Shown one piece after another: positions 18,092 through 27,501 of a DNA stretch of 64,000 nucleotides (within the stretch, counting starts at the first letter, position 1; each line of letters opens with the position of its first letter). The notes beneath the pieces are model-generated. The model worked only from the letters and a program-made list of their open reading frames with translations. It searched no databases and had not been told where the DNA came from. This stretch comes from Thermomonas beijingensis (lineage in GTDB: Bacteria > Pseudomonadota > Gammaproteobacteria > Xanthomonadales > Xanthomonadaceae), in NCBI RefSeq assembly GCF_020034655.1, contig NZ_JAIQDJ010000002.1, positions 124,001-188,000 of the forward strand, given 5' to 3'. The translations under genes and the position numbers were made by a program.

Positions 18092-18939
18092 AGACCGAAA
18101 CCGACCGCCACTGCATCGACCTCACCCAACTGTCCAGCCGTGAGCAACTCTCGGCGCTGATGGATGGCGCCTTGCCTGCAGACCAGACCCGCTTCCTGTT
18201 GCGCCGCTTGCAACACGACACCGAGCTGGCCGCCAACTGGGAGCGCTGGCGTATTGCCGGCGATGCCATGCGCGGCATTGCGCCAACGCAGCACCTGTCG
18301 GTGGATTTTGCGCAGCGGGTAGCAGCCTCCCTGCACGGTGTAGACCTGTCGTCGCAGGCGCAGCGCAGCACACAACGCCCGCCGCGCTGGCTGCGGTGGG
18401 GCGCAGGTTCCGCGGTTGCAGCGGCACTGGCGGTGGTGGCGCTGATGGGGCGTTCGCCATTGCCGGCAGCGCCGGCAACGGCCAGCGGGGCACAAGTGGC
18501 CGTGCAGGTGCCCGCGTCGCCCGCACCCACACCCACGCCCATGCCTAGGCACGCACCCGAAACGCCACAAATCCCTGCCGCATTGACGCCGGCACCGGCC
18601 GTCTTGGCCGCTGCGGCCACGGTGGCGGTGGCCAAGCCTGTACGGCGCAATGTTGCGCGTGTGGTTCCGCTGACAGCGCCCGCATTGGAATTGGCGCAAG
18701 CAGCACCGGTCGCCCTGCCGCAAACCGGAATCACCAGTCGTCCGTGGCCGCGCAAAATCCTGCCGCAATACGACAACGCCAGCGGCTTGACCGTCGGCTT
18801 TGGTGAGCATGCCTCGCCCGCGCTTGCGCCCAATCCGTTTGTACCGCCGGTGTTTGCCACGCCCCCCAAACTGCTGTCCAGCGATGTGCCTGCGCAGCTG
18901 AAATCGCATGCGCCTGCAGAGCTGCAATCGCAGCCTTGA
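18088..18939 (+). CDS. rseA: Sigma-E negative regulator RseA/MucA-like
   Basis: This 283-residue anti-sigma factor should bind RpoE in the cytoplasm and sense periplasmic stress. The N-terminal domain (REQLSALMDGALPADQTRFLLRRL and NWERWRIAGDAMRG) is the RseA_N pattern. One transmembrane helix lies at about 107-124 (WGAGSAVAAALAVVALMG). The periplasmic half is an Ala/Pro-rich, low-complexity segment with no recognised fold. It is coupled to rpoE by ATGA, and mucD follows after 82 bases. Regulated proteolysis is inferred from the family. Confidence 0.88.
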   Translation: MKTETDRHCIDLTQLSSREQLSALMDGALPADQTRFLLRRLQHDTELAANWERWRIAGDAMRGIAPTQHLSVDFAQRVAASLHGVDLSSQAQRSTQRPPRWLRWGAGSAVAAALAVVALMGRSPLPAAPATASGAQVAVQVPASPAPTPTPMPRHAPETPQIPAALTPAPAVLAAAATVAVAKPVRRNVARVVPLTAPALELAQAAPVALPQTGITSRPWPRKILPQYDNASGLTVGFGEHASPALAPNPFVPPVFATPPKLLSSDVPAQLKSHAPAELQSQP

Positions 18940-19021
18940 GTGCGCTGAAGGTCGCTGTGGTCTGCGGCAGATGTGTTGTGATTTTTCCCCCACGATCTCC
19001 GTGAACGAGGAGTGTTTGTTT

Positions 19022-20599
19022 ATGCCTGCAACTCAGATCATTCGCCTGCGTCCGCTGTTGCTGGTCGCCGCTTTGGCCGTCGCCGGAGTGGGGGCGTGCA
19101 GTGGCCAGAATCCCGCCAATGCGGGCATGCCGCAGCTCGCGCAGCCGGCCGCACCTGCGCCGGAATTGGTCGGCAATCTGCCGGATTTCACGCGTTTGGT
19201 GGAGCAAGTTGGCCCGGCCGTGGTCAGCGTGCAGGCCGAGATTGGCAGCAAGCTGCAGGCGCGGCGTGCGCAGCAACAAATGCCGCAGGACGATGAGGAT
19301 GATGGCTCCGGCGATGCGCAAATTCCCGAATTCTTTCGCCGTTTCTTTGGTCCGGGCATGACCCCGATGCCGGGGATGCCTGGCATGCCTGGCATGCCCG
19401 GTGCACCTAATGCGCGCCCGCGCGGCACCTCGCTGGGAACGGGGTTCATCATCTCCAGCGATGGCTATGTGCTGACCAACCATCATGTGGTCGACGGCGC
19501 CGATACCGTGCGCATCAAGCTGTCGGATCGTCGCGAGTTCACCGCCAAGGTGGTGGGCAGCGACGAGCAGAGCGACGTGGCCCTGCTCAAGATCAATGCC
19601 ACCGGTCTACCGGTGATGCGTGTGGGGGATTCCAAGCTGCTCAAGCCGGGTCAATGGGTGGTGGCCATTGGTTCGCCGTTCGGATTGGATCACTCGGTGA
19701 CGGCGGGGATTGTCAGCGCCGTGGGGCGCGCCAATCCTGGTGCCGACCAGCGCTACGTGCCGTTCATTCAAACCGACGTGGCGATCAACAAGGGCAATTC
19801 CGGCGGCCCGTTGCTGGATACGCGTGGGCAAGTGGTGGGGATCAATTCGCAAATCTTCAGCAATTCCGGCGGCTATATGGGCGTCAGCTTCGCCATCCCG
19901 ATCGACGTGGCGATGAATGCCGTCAAGCAGCTCAAAGCCACCGGCAAGGTGACGCGTGGCCAGTTGGGCGTGCAGATTCAGCCGATGGATCGGGATACGG
20001 CCAAGGCACTTGGCTTGGCCGATGCAAGCGGTGCGCTGGTGGCGCGTGTCGAGCAGGGCAGCCCGGCCGAACGTGCCGGCGTGCTGCGCCAGGACGTGAT
20101 TCGCAGCGTCAACGGTCAGCAAGTGTATGACGCCAGTGACCTGCCGCCGATTATTGGCGCGATGGCACCGGGCACCAAAGTGACCTTGGACGTGATCCGT
20201 GACGGCAAGCCGCACAGTTTGAGTGCGACCTTGAATGCACTGGATGACAATGTGGCCGAGGCCGGCAACGGCCGCAATGCTGCGCCTGACAAAGCCCCTG
20301 CCAATGCGGCCGGGAATGCGCTGGGCATCCTTGGCAAGGATTTGCTGCCCGAGCAGCGCGCCCGGCTGGGCCTGCAAGCAGGCGAGGGCGTGCTGGTGGC
20401 GCAAGTGAAAGGCGATGCCGCACGCAATGCCGGCTTGCAAGCTGGCGATGTGGTGTTGGCGGTGGGGCGTACCGATGTGGGCAGCGTGGCCGCATTGGAT
20501 GCCCAGTTGCGCGCCGTAGGCACCGGCAAGCCGGTGATGCTGCTGGTGCAGCGCGGTGGCGGTACCCGCTACATGGCGATCAACCCGGCAGAAGGCTGA
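19022..20599 (+). CDS. mucD: DegP/MucD-type periplasmic serine protease
   Basis: This HtrA-family protease and chaperone degrades misfolded envelope proteins. The 525-residue product has a signal sequence ending in VGAC, which reads as a lipobox, so it may be a lipoprotein. The triad is His155 (TNHHVVDGA), Asp185 (SDVALLKI) and Ser260 (GNSGGPLLD), followed by two PDZ domains (from about GQLGVQIQPMD, and from LGLQAGEGVLVAQV). Before the protease domain lies an MPG repeat. ATG 19022 follows a GAGGAG site; upstream in-frame ATGs overlap rseA and would bury the signal peptide. Confidence 0.93.
   Translation: MPATQIIRLRPLLLVAALAVAGVGACSGQNPANAGMPQLAQPAAPAPELVGNLPDFTRLVEQVGPAVVSVQAEIGSKLQARRAQQQMPQDDEDDGSGDAQIPEFFRRFFGPGMTPMPGMPGMPGMPGAPNARPRGTSLGTGFIISSDGYVLTNHHVVDGADTVRIKLSDRREFTAKVVGSDEQSDVALLKINATGLPVMRVGDSKLLKPGQWVVAIGSPFGLDHSVTAGIVSAVGRANPGADQRYVPFIQTDVAINKGNSGGPLLDTRGQVVGINSQIFSNSGGYMGVSFAIPIDVAMNAVKQLKATGKVTRGQLGVQIQPMDRDTAKALGLADASGALVARVEQGSPAERAGVLRQDVIRSVNGQQVYDASDLPPIIGAMAPGTKVTLDVIRDGKPHSLSATLNALDDNVAEAGNGRNAAPDKAPANAAGNALGILGKDLLPEQRARLGLQAGEGVLVAQVKGDAARNAGLQAGDVVLAVGRTDVGSVAALDAQLRAVGTGKPVMLLVQRGGGTRYMAINPAEG
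19367..19402 (+). repeat. Four 9-base repeats inside mucD (MPG x4)
   Basis: ATGCC(G/T/C)GG(G/C/T) occurs four times in tandem and encodes MPGMPGMPGMPG in the linker before the MucD protease domain. The units are nearly identical, so copy number could change by slippage without breaking the frame. Confidence 0.8.
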
Positions 20600-20655
20600 G
20601 GCCGGGGTAAGGCTGAACCGATCCGCGCGCGTCCACCAAGGCGCGCACGGGCCTG

Positions 20656-20664
20656 TGCGATAAT
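20656..20664 (+). promoter_or_regulatory. Possible extended -10 promoter of lepA
   Basis: TGCGATAAT has the TGn extension before a GATAAT -10 box, 58 bases before lepA. No good -35 box is present. It would allow lepA and lepB to be transcribed apart from the rpoE operon. Confidence 0.35.
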
Positions 20665-20721
20665 GAACGGCTCACTTTCGGCGGGCCGCAATCCGCCCCC
20701 GTTCCTCTATCGAAGCCCCCC

Positions 20722-22530
20722 ATGCAGCACGACGCCATGCGGTTTATCCGCAACTTCTCCATCATTGCCCATGTCGATCACGGCAAGTCCACCTTGGCCG
20801 ACCGCATTATCCAGCTGTGCGGCGGCCTGCAGGCGCGCGAGATGGAAGCGCAGGTGCTCGACTCCAATCCCATCGAGCGCGAGCGTGGCATCACCATCAA
20901 GGCGCAGTCGGTTTCGCTGCCGTACACCGCCAAAGATGGCCAGACCTATTTCCTGAATTTCATCGACACCCCCGGCCACGTGGATTTCAGCTACGAAGTC
21001 AGCCGCTCGCTGGCTGCCTGCGAAGGCGCGTTGCTGGTGGTGGATGCCGCACAAGGCGTGGAAGCGCAGTCGGTGGCCAACTGCTATACGGCGGTCGAGC
21101 AAGGCCTGGAAGTGGTGCCGGTGCTGAACAAGATCGACTTGCCCACCGCGGACATCGACAAGGTGAAGGAAGAAATCGAAGCCGTGATTGGCATCGATGC
21201 CGAGGACGCGGTGGCCATCAGCGCCAAGACCGGGCTGAATGTGGGGGATGTACTGGAGGCGATTGTCAAACGCATTCCACCGCCACAGCCGCGCGACACC
21301 GACAAGCTGCAAGCCCTGATCATCGACTCGTGGTTCGATAATTATCTGGGCGTGGTCTCGCTGGTGCGGGTAATGCAGGGCGAGCTCAAGCCCGGTGACA
21401 AGATGCTGGTGATGAGTACCGGCCGCGCGCATCAGGTTGATGCGGTGGGCGTGTTCACACCCAAACGCAAGGTGCTGCCAGCGCTGAAAGCCGGTGAAGT
21501 GGGCTGGATCACCGCCAGTATCAAGGACGTGCATGGCGCGCCGGTGGGTGACACCCTGACCTTGGCCAGTGACCCGGCGCTCAAGCCGTTGCCGGGGTTC
21601 CAGGAAATGCAGCCGCGTGTGTTCGCCGGGCTGTTCCCGGTGGATGCCGAAGACTACCCGGCGCTGCGTGAGGCGCTGGACAAGCTGCGCTTGAACGATG
21701 CTGCTTTGCGCTTCGAGCCGGAGTCGTCGGAAGCGATGGGTTTTGGCTTCCGTTGTGGTTTTCTTGGCATGCTGCACATGGAGATCGTGCAGGAGCGCTT
21801 GGAGCGCGAATACAACCTCAACCTGATTTCCACCGCGCCCACGGTGATCTACGAGGTGTTGAAAACCGATGGCAGCATCGTCTCGATGGACAACCCAGCC
21901 AAGTTGCCGTCGGCGAATCTGGTGGACGAAATCCGCGAGCCCATCATTCGCGCCAATATCCTCACCCCGCCGGACTACATCGGCAGCGTGATCAAGTTGT
22001 GCGAAGACAAGCGCGGCGTACAGATCGGCATCACCTACATGGCCAGCCAAGTGCAGGTCAGCTATGAATTGCCGATGGCCGAAGTGGTGCTGGATTTCTT
22101 CGACAAACTCAAATCCGTCAGCCGTGGCTATGCTTCGCTGGATTATCACTTCGTGCGCTTTGAAGCCGGCGCATTCGTGCGTGTGGATACCTTGATCAAT
22201 GGCGACCGCGTGGATGCACTGTCGATCATCGTGCACCGCTCGCAGGCCGACCGCCGCGGCCGGGAACTTTGCGAGAAGATGAAAGATCTGATTCCACGGC
22301 AGATGTTCGATGTGGCCATCCAGGCCGCCATCGGTGGGCAGATCATCGCCCGCACCACGGTCAAGGCGTTGCGCAAGAACGTGCTGGCCAAGTGCTACGG
22401 TGGCGATGCCACCCGCAAGAAAAAGTTGTTGGAGAAGCAAAAAGAAGGCAAGAAGCGGATGAAGCAGGTGGGCCGGGTGGAAATCCCGCAGGAAGCCTTC
22501 CTCGCCGTGTTGCAGGTGGATAGCAAGTGA
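20722..22530 (+). CDS. lepA: Elongation factor 4 (LepA)
   Basis: LepA is a ribosome-bound GTPase that affects initiation and elongation under stress. The 602-residue protein has G1 [10 protein letters not shown]3 DTPGHVDF, G4 NKIDLP and the LepA-specific C-terminal domain ending in [19 protein letters not shown]. The start is ATG 20722 or ATG 20737; the latter gives [16 protein letters not shown], closer to E. coli LepA. Neither has a clear Shine-Dalgarno. It precedes lepB, as in many bacteria. Confidence 0.96.
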   Translation: MQHDAMRFIRNFSIIAHVDHGKSTLADRIIQLCGGLQAREMEAQVLDSNPIERERGITIKAQSVSLPYTAKDGQTYFLNFIDTPGHVDFSYEVSRSLAACEGALLVVDAAQGVEAQSVANCYTAVEQGLEVVPVLNKIDLPTADIDKVKEEIEAVIGIDAEDAVAISAKTGLNVGDVLEAIVKRIPPPQPRDTDKLQALIIDSWFDNYLGVVSLVRVMQGELKPGDKMLVMSTGRAHQVDAVGVFTPKRKVLPALKAGEVGWITASIKDVHGAPVGDTLTLASDPALKPLPGFQEMQPRVFAGLFPVDAEDYPALREALDKLRLNDAALRFEPESSEAMGFGFRCGFLGMLHMEIVQERLEREYNLNLISTAPTVIYEVLKTDGSIVSMDNPAKLPSANLVDEIREPIIRANILTPPDYIGSVIKLCEDKRGVQIGITYMASQVQVSYELPMAEVVLDFFDKLKSVSRGYASLDYHFVRFEAGAFVRVDTLINGDRVDALSIIVHRSQADRRGRELCEKMKDLIPRQMFDVAIQAAIGGQIIARTTVKALRKNVLAKCYGGDATRKKKLLEKQKEGKKRMKQVGRVEIPQEAFLAVLQVDSK

Positions 22531-22539
22531 TGTTTTTTT

Positions 22540-22559
22540 CCTTCTCCCGCGGGAGAAGG
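22540..22559. repeat. Perfect 20-base palindrome between lepA and lepB
   Basis: CCTTCTCCCG at 22540-22549 is followed directly by its reverse complement at 22550-22559, and a run of seven T lies just before it. It is a REP-like palindrome of a kind dispersed in this family. On the minus strand it looks like a terminator (stem then A/T run reversed); on the plus strand it could stabilise or attenuate lepA mRNA. Confidence 0.6.
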
Positions 22560-22585
22560 TGCAAAAACCCGTTGGAGTACATCGC

Positions 22586-23371
22586 ATGATGGTGTGGTTC
22601 GAAACAATTTTGGTGGTGCTGACACTCCTGTCCGGCCTGATCTGGTTGCTGGACAAGTTGTTCTTCGCCAAAAAACGCATGGCTGCTGCCGAGGTCGGTG
22701 AGGCCAAGGATCCGATCCTGGTGGATTACGCCAAGTCGTTTTTCCCGGTGCTGGCTTTGGTATTGGGCTTGCGCAGCTTCGTTGCCGAGCCTTTCCGGAT
22801 TCCGTCCAGCTCGATGATGCCCACCCTGCTGATCGGCGATTTCATCCTCGTCAACAAGTTTTCCTATGGCCTGCGTTGGCCGATCACCAACAAGAAGTTT
22901 TTGAGCAATGGTGAGCCGGCGCGCGGCGATGTGGTGGTATTCCGACCGCCGCAGCACCCGAAGGAAGACTGGATCAAGCGTGTGATTGGCTTGCCTGGAG
23001 ATCGCATTGGTTACCACGACCACAAGGTGTACGTGAATGGTCGGCCATTGCCGTATCGATCCGAGGGGGTGTTCACCGGAGTCGGCCAAGGGGCTGGTGA
23101 AACCGGCGACAATAAATTGACCGAAGGCTTGCAGAATCACCCGCATTTTGTGCTGGAACGTGAAATCAGCATGGCCGATGGTGACTGGACGGTGCCGGCA
23201 GGGCATTATTTCGTCATGGGTGATAATCGCGGCAATAGCGAGGACAGCCGGTTCTGGGGGTTCCTGCCGGAAGCCAACCTGCGCGGCAAGGCGTTCCTGG
23301 TGTGGATGAATATCGACACCGATGCCGATCACTGGGTGGACGTTTCCCGTATTGGAACGCGTATTCCTTGA
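22586..23371 (+). CDS. lepB: Signal peptidase I
   Basis: LepB removes signal peptides from exported proteins at the outer face of the inner membrane. The 261-residue protein has two N-terminal membrane segments (about 4-24 and 48-66), the catalytic Ser in IPSSSMMPTL, the Lys in DWIKRVIGLPGD, and the GDNRGNSEDSRFWG box. ATG 22586 is chosen because GGAG lies 9 bases before it and the product then starts with the membrane helix; an upstream ATG at 22559 falls in the palindrome region. Confidence 0.95.
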   Translation: MMVWFETILVVLTLLSGLIWLLDKLFFAKKRMAAAEVGEAKDPILVDYAKSFFPVLALVLGLRSFVAEPFRIPSSSMMPTLLIGDFILVNKFSYGLRWPITNKKFLSNGEPARGDVVVFRPPQHPKEDWIKRVIGLPGDRIGYHDHKVYVNGRPLPYRSEGVFTGVGQGAGETGDNKLTEGLQNHPHFVLEREISMADGDWTVPAGHYFVMGDNRGNSEDSRFWGFLPEANLRGKAFLVWMNIDTDADHWVDVSRIGTRIP

Positions 23372-23419
23372 AATGAATGTTGGGCAGTTTGCAGTTCTCA
23401 AGCCAAAGGGGAAGCACCA

Positions 23420-23806
23420 ATGAAGCAGATGCAACGTGGCATTACCATGATCGGGTTCCTGATCACCCTGACTTTCGTTATTTTCTTTGCTTACTGCGGC
23501 ATGAAGATTGGCCCGATGTACATGGAATTTTTCTCAGTCAAGAAAGCACTTGCCGGGATTGCCAGTGACCCCGAGGCCGCCAACGCATCCAAAGACAAGA
23601 TCCGCATGCTGCTGAACAAGCGCTTCCAGATCGACTATGTGTCGGTGGTCAAACCCGAGATGCTCAAAATCGAAAATACGGAAGGTGGCTACAACCTTGT
23701 CATGGATTACGAACGCCGCGAGGAGCTGTTTGCCAACCTTGATGTGGTCGGCAAATTTCATGCCGAGCAGGCTTTGACGCGTGGTGCAGGTGCCAGCAAT
23801 AACTGA
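23420..23806 (+). CDS. DUF4845 family membrane protein
   Basis: This 128-residue protein has a basic N-terminus, one hydrophobic segment (residues 8-29) and a soluble tail. The start [18 protein letters not shown] resembles a pseudopilin leader but lacks the usual Glu at +5. Proteins of family DUF4845 occupy exactly this position between lepB and rnc in many gamma- and beta-proteobacteria. The function is unknown. Its last codons overlap the probable rnc start. Confidence 0.8.
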   Translation: MKQMQRGITMIGFLITLTFVIFFAYCGMKIGPMYMEFFSVKKALAGIASDPEAANASKDKIRMLLNKRFQIDYVSVVKPEMLKIENTEGGYNLVMDYERREELFANLDVVGKFHAEQALTRGAGASNN

Positions 23807-24470
23807 CCCTGCGCTGCGTGCATTTGCTGGCCATGCCTTCATCACGCCGGCACTGCTGGCGCAGGCATTGACCCACCGCAGCGCCGGCAGCCTGAACAAC
23901 GAGCGTCTGGAATTTCTCGGCGATGCGCTGGTCAACCAGTTCATCGCCGAGGCCTTGTATCGGCACTGGCCCAAGGCGGATGAAGGTGCGTTGACCCGTG
24001 CGCGCGCCGAATTGGTGCGCGAATCGGCACTCGCTGGCATCGCCCGGCAACTCGACATCGGCAGCCAGCTGGTGCTGGGGCCGGGTGAAATGAAAACCGG
24101 CGGGCATCGCCGCGATTCGATTTTGGCCGATGCGGTGGAGGCCTTGGTGGCGGCGATTTATTTGGATGCCGGCTTTGCGGCCTGCCGCACGGTGGTGCTG
24201 CCATGGTTTACCGACATGATTGCCGCGCTGCCGCCACCCAACAAAGTTGGCAAAGACGCCAAAACCCGGCTGCAGGAATGGTTGCAAGCTCGGCAACGGG
24301 GGCTGCCGGTCTATGCGCTGCTGCACGAAGGCGGGGAAGACCATGCGCGGGTGTTCCAGGTCAGTTGCACACTGGCCGAGCCTGCGCTTGTCACCACCGG
24401 TGAGGGCAGTTCACGGCGGACGGCAGAACAACAGGCGGCCGAGGCCGCCCTCAAGGAATTGGAAACATGA
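23781..24470 (+). CDS. rnc: Ribonuclease III
   Basis: RNase III cleaves double-stranded RNA in rRNA processing and mRNA turnover. The 229-residue protein has the signature [13 protein letters not shown] with catalytic acidic residues, a second acidic site around [20 protein letters not shown], and a C-terminal double-stranded RNA binding domain from about [20 protein letters not shown]. The start is uncertain: GTG codons at 23781, 23784 and 23790 all lie inside the end of the DUF4845 gene, so translation is probably coupled. The stop overlaps the era start (ATGA). Confidence 0.93.
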   Translation: MVQVPAITDPALRAFAGHAFITPALLAQALTHRSAGSLNNERLEFLGDALVNQFIAEALYRHWPKADEGALTRARAELVRESALAGIARQLDIGSQLVLGPGEMKTGGHRRDSILADAVEALVAAIYLDAGFAACRTVVLPWFTDMIAALPPPNKVGKDAKTRLQEWLQARQRGLPVYALLHEGGEDHARVFQVSCTLAEPALVTTGEGSSRRTAEQQAAEAALKELET

Positions 24471-25390
24471 GCAGCACATCTTCACGCAGCGGCGCAGTGG
24501 CCGTGATCGGCCGGCCCAACGTCGGCAAATCCACCTTGGTCAACGCGCTGGTGGGTGCCAAGATCAGCATCACCTCCAACCGGCCGCAGACCACGCGGCA
24601 TCGGTTGTTGGGGATTGCCACGTTTCCACGCGGGCAACTGCAGTTGGTGGACACCCCTGGCATCCATGGCGAGCAGGGCAAGCGCTCCGGCAAGGCGATG
24701 AACCGGATGATGAATCGCGCTGCGCGCGGTGCCCTGGAAGGGGTGGATGTGGCCTTGCTGGTGATCGAAGCGGGTCGCTGGGACAACGAAGACGGTCTGG
24801 CCTATGACGCCCTGCATGATGCGGGCCTGCCGGTGGTGCTGGTGGTCAACCAGGTGGACAAACAGAAAGACAAAACCGCCCTGCTGCCGTTTATCACCAA
24901 GGTGACCGAGGGCCGCGACTTTGCCGCCGTGCACCCGCTGTCGGCACTCAAGCGCAGCGGACTGGAACAACTGGTGGCAACCTTGATGGACTTGGTCCCC
25001 GAGGCCGAGCCGATGTACGGTGAGGATGAAATCACCGACAAGAGTCAGCGTTTTCTTGCCGGTGAATTGGTGCGTGAACAATTAATGCGCCGGCTGGGCG
25101 AAGAACTGCCGTATTCGACCACGGTAGAAGTAGAAAAATTTGAAGAAGAACCTTCCCCCAAAACAGGCGTGATGTATCGCATCGACGCGGTGATCTGGGT
25201 GGAGCGTGAAGGTCAGAAAGCCATCGTTATCGGCAAAGGCGGCGAGCGCCTGCGCGACATCGGCAAGCACGCCCGTCAGCAGATGGAACGGCTATTCGGC
25301 GCAAAGGTGTTTCTGCAAACCTGGGTGCGCGTGCGCGAAGGCTGGAGTGACGACGAAGCCGCTTTGCGTGCGCTGGGTTATCACGATTGA
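24467..25390 (+). CDS. era: GTPase Era
   Basis: Era helps assemble the 30S ribosomal subunit by binding the 3' end of 16S rRNA. The 307-residue protein has G1 [10 protein letters not shown]2/G3 around [11 protein letters not shown]4 NQVDK, and a C-terminal KH domain ([20 protein letters not shown]). It is coupled to rnc and followed by recO after a REP-like element, the conserved rnc-era-recO order. Confidence 0.96.
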   Translation: MSSTSSRSGAVAVIGRPNVGKSTLVNALVGAKISITSNRPQTTRHRLLGIATFPRGQLQLVDTPGIHGEQGKRSGKAMNRMMNRAARGALEGVDVALLVIEAGRWDNEDGLAYDALHDAGLPVVLVVNQVDKQKDKTALLPFITKVTEGRDFAAVHPLSALKRSGLEQLVATLMDLVPEAEPMYGEDEITDKSQRFLAGELVREQLMRRLGEELPYSTTVEVEKFEEEPSPKTGVMYRIDAVIWVEREGQKAIVIGKGGERLRDIGKHARQQMERLFGAKVFLQTWVRVREGWSDDEAALRALGYHD

Positions 25391-25408
25391 ATCCTGGGTT
25401 GCCTTCGC

Positions 25409-25471
25409 AGGAGCGCAAATACGTTCGCGAAATTACTGCAGGTAGCATCGCTACCCCTGCGGGGCGCTCCT
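25409..25471. repeat. REP-like element between era and recO
   Basis: AGGAGCGC at 25409-25416 pairs with GCGCTCCT at 25464-25471. Inside lies a second hairpin, GGTAGC (25441-25446) with GCTACC (25450-25455). The motif family GTAGGAGCGC...GCGCTCCTAC is a common dispersed REP type in Pseudomonas and Xanthomonadaceae. It ends 10 bases before the recO start, so recO has no room for a normal ribosome site outside the element. Confidence 0.65.
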
Positions 25472-25481
25472 ACAATGACGC

Positions 25482-26237
25482 ATGCGCTACATCACCGAGC
25501 CCGCCTTTGTCCTGCACGCCCGCCCGTGGCGTGAAACCAGCTTGCTGGTGGAAGTATTAAGCGCTGAACACGGCCGTATCGGGCTGGTGGCACGCGGGGT
25601 ACAAGGCCCGAAAAAGCATCTGCTGCGTGCGGCTTTGCAACCTCTACAGTCGATTCGCTTCGATGGCGAGCAACGCGGTGAACTGGCGCAGCTGCGCGCT
25701 GCCGAAGCGGTGGATGCGGCGCCGTTGCTGCACGGCGATGCCGCGCTGGCGGGCTTCTACATCAATGAACTGTGCCTGCGGCTGGCACCACGGCAGGCAC
25801 CGCAACCCGAACTGCATGCGGTGTATGCGCAGGTACGTGAGCGATTGCGTGCTGGCGAGCCGTTGGCATGGACGCTGCGCCGTTTCGAGCGCGATGTCCT
25901 GGATGCGCTGGGCGTGGGCTTGGACTATGCGTTGGCCGGTGAAGGCGATGCGATTGATCCGGCGGCACGTTATCGGCTGGATCCCGAGCATGGCCCGCGC
26001 CGCGCGCTGGGCGAGCGCGCAGGCGAACGCCGCGAACTGGCCACCGGGCGCGCGCTGTTGGCGTTGGCAAGCGACGCGCAGCCAGGCAGTGAGGATTTGG
26101 CCAGCCTGCGCCTGCCCTTGCGTGCGGTGCTACTGCACCATTTGAGTGGGCGCGGGTTGAAGTCGTGGGAGATGCTGGGCGCGCTGGGACGGCTGACGGC
26201 CGCTCAGCGATGCAGCGCGCCCGCAGCTTCCGGTTGA
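25482..26237 (+). CDS. recO: DNA repair protein RecO
   Basis: RecO works with RecR to load RecA on SSB-coated gaps in recombinational repair. The 251-residue protein starts with the OB-fold pattern [31 protein letters not shown] and continues with the helical domain; zinc cysteines present in some RecO proteins are not obvious here. Its 3' end overlaps the convergent rnk gene by 34 bases. Position after era supports the call. Confidence 0.9.
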   Translation: MRYITEPAFVLHARPWRETSLLVEVLSAEHGRIGLVARGVQGPKKHLLRAALQPLQSIRFDGEQRGELAQLRAAEAVDAAPLLHGDAALAGFYINELCLRLAPRQAPQPELHAVYAQVRERLRAGEPLAWTLRRFERDVLDALGVGLDYALAGEGDAIDPAARYRLDPEHGPRRALGERAGERRELATGRALLALASDAQPGSEDLASLRLPLRAVLLHHLSGRGLKSWEMLGALGRLTAAQRCSAPAASG

Positions 26238-26632
26238 TAGCGAATCGACAGCACGTGCAGGCGCGCGCTGCGCCCCCCCGGCATTGGCCAGTCGATGCTG
26301 CTGCCTGCGCGCAGACCGAGCAGGGCGCTGCCTACCGGCGCAAGGATTGACACCTTCTCGCCGCTGCCATCGGCATCCCGCGGGTACACCAAGGTCAGCT
26401 CGTATTCGTGCACTTGCTGCTGGTCATCCACGACTTTCACCAGTGCGGTGGAATTCATGGTGATGACATCGGCCGGCATGTTGCCGGGTTCGGTCAATTC
26501 TGCACGCGCCAATTCCTCGCGCAAGGCCGCCGTGTTGATGCCGCTGTATTGCGGGCGCTCCAGCAAATCCTCGATGCGCTCCACATCGACGCGGGACAGC
26601 AACAGGGCGGGGCGTTGGGCATGGGTGGTCAT
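26204..26632 (-). CDS. rnk: Nucleoside diphosphate kinase regulator Rnk (GreA-like)
   Basis: This 142-residue protein has a short N-terminal coiled region ([16 protein letters not shown]) and a GreA/GreB C-terminal domain ([14 protein letters not shown]...[12 protein letters not shown]...[17 protein letters not shown]). Rnk proteins bind RNA polymerase near the secondary channel. ATG 26632 follows an AGGAG site by nine bases; an upstream ATG at 26650 would lie before that site. It converges on and overlaps recO by 34 bases. Rnk is the closest match; another GreA-domain protein is possible. Confidence 0.85.
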   Translation of the reverse strand: MTTHAQRPALLLSRVDVERIEDLLERPQYSGINTAALREELARAELTEPGNMPADVITMNSTALVKVVDDQQQVHEYELTLVYPRDADGSGEKVSILAPVGSALLGLRAGSSIDWPMPGGRSARLHVLSIRYQPEAAGALHR

Positions 26633-26703
26633 AGGGTGCGGCTCCTGCAAAGCAAAACGGACGGCGCGGCAGGCGCGTCGCCCGTGGGTTCACGAATTGA
26701 AGC

Positions 26704-27117
26704 CTATTCTCCGCCGACGGTGCTGCCCGCGGCAACCTCGGGTGGGGCGGGGAACAGAAAGCCTGCGACCACCCGCCGTCCTTCGCCCGCCAGAATGGAA
26801 TAAGTACGTGCGGCGGCGGCATTGGTCATCACTTCCAACCCGATCCCTTGTTGCAGGCAATGCGCCATCACCCGTGCGGGTGGGAACTGTTGGCTGGCAC
26901 CTGTACCGAGCACAATGAGTTCAGGCTGCAATGCCAGCAAGGCATCCAGATCGGACGGCTGCATCAGGCGCGCATCGACGATTGGCCAGTGTTCCTGCAG
27001 GGTCTCGGGGGCAATGATGAAACTGCGGGTCAAGCGCTGGGCATTGACCAATGCAGCGTTGCCATCGGCACCGCGCAGGAAAAACGGGTAATCGGGGCGT
27101 TCCAGCAGCAGGTGCAT
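26704..27117 (-). CDS. Mth938-like domain (DUF498) protein
   Basis: This 137-residue protein belongs to the Mth938/NDUFAF3-like family, with the conserved segments LIVLGTGASQQFPPARVMAHCLQQGIGLEVM and NAAAARTYSILAGEGRRVVAGF. Its bacterial role is not established. ATG 27117 gives a start close to the family norm; the frame is open further upstream into yhbY but without family similarity. It lies 7 bases after yhbY, so both are probably one transcript. Confidence 0.82.
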   Translation of the reverse strand: MHLLLERPDYPFFLRGADGNAALVNAQRLTRSFIIAPETLQEHWPIVDARLMQPSDLDALLALQPELIVLGTGASQQFPPARVMAHCLQQGIGLEVMTNAAAARTYSILAGEGRRVVAGFLFPAPPEVAAGSTVGGE

Positions 27118-27124
27118 GGCCGGC

Positions 27125-27430
27125 TCAGGCGCGCGGCAGCACGATATGCCGTTTGTCCTTGCTGGGGCGATACAGCGTAGCGGTATGCCCAATCCGCTGC
27201 ACCAGCACTGCGTTGGCGCGTTCGGTCAAGTCCACGATCATGGCGTCGCGTTGTTCGCGATCGGCGCCGCCTACTTTCACCTTGATCAGCTCGTGGTGCT
27301 CCAGGGCCAGCTCGACTTCGGTCACCAATGCATCGGTGATGCCCTTGCCACCCACCTGCAGCATTGCCTTCAGATCATGTGCCTGGCCACGCAAAAAACG
27401 GATCTGGGCATTGGTCAGGGCGATCGACAT
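27125..27430 (-). CDS. yhbY: Ribosome-associated RNA-binding protein YhbY
   Basis: YhbY is a CRM-domain protein bound to pre-50S ribosomes. The 101-residue product has the hallmark LRGQAHDLKAMLQVGGKGIT and the GxxG loop, then LIKVKVGG and VQRIGHTATLYRPSK. ATG 27430 is preferred over 27439. It is divergent from rlmE, the same head-to-head pair seen in E. coli and many other proteobacteria. Confidence 0.92.
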   Translation of the reverse strand: MSIALTNAQIRFLRGQAHDLKAMLQVGGKGITDALVTEVELALEHHELIKVKVGGADREQRDAMIVDLTERANAVLVQRIGHTATLYRPSKDKRHIVLPRA

Positions 27431-27501
27431 ACGGCACACAGCAAACGAATGGGGGCGTGCAGGGTATCATGCACACCCTGTCTCACGCGCTTTCGGCGGC
27501 C

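Noticed and set aside
19367-19402. Short tandem repeats considered as CRISPR-like
   Set aside because: The units are 9 bases without spacers and encode MPG within mucD.
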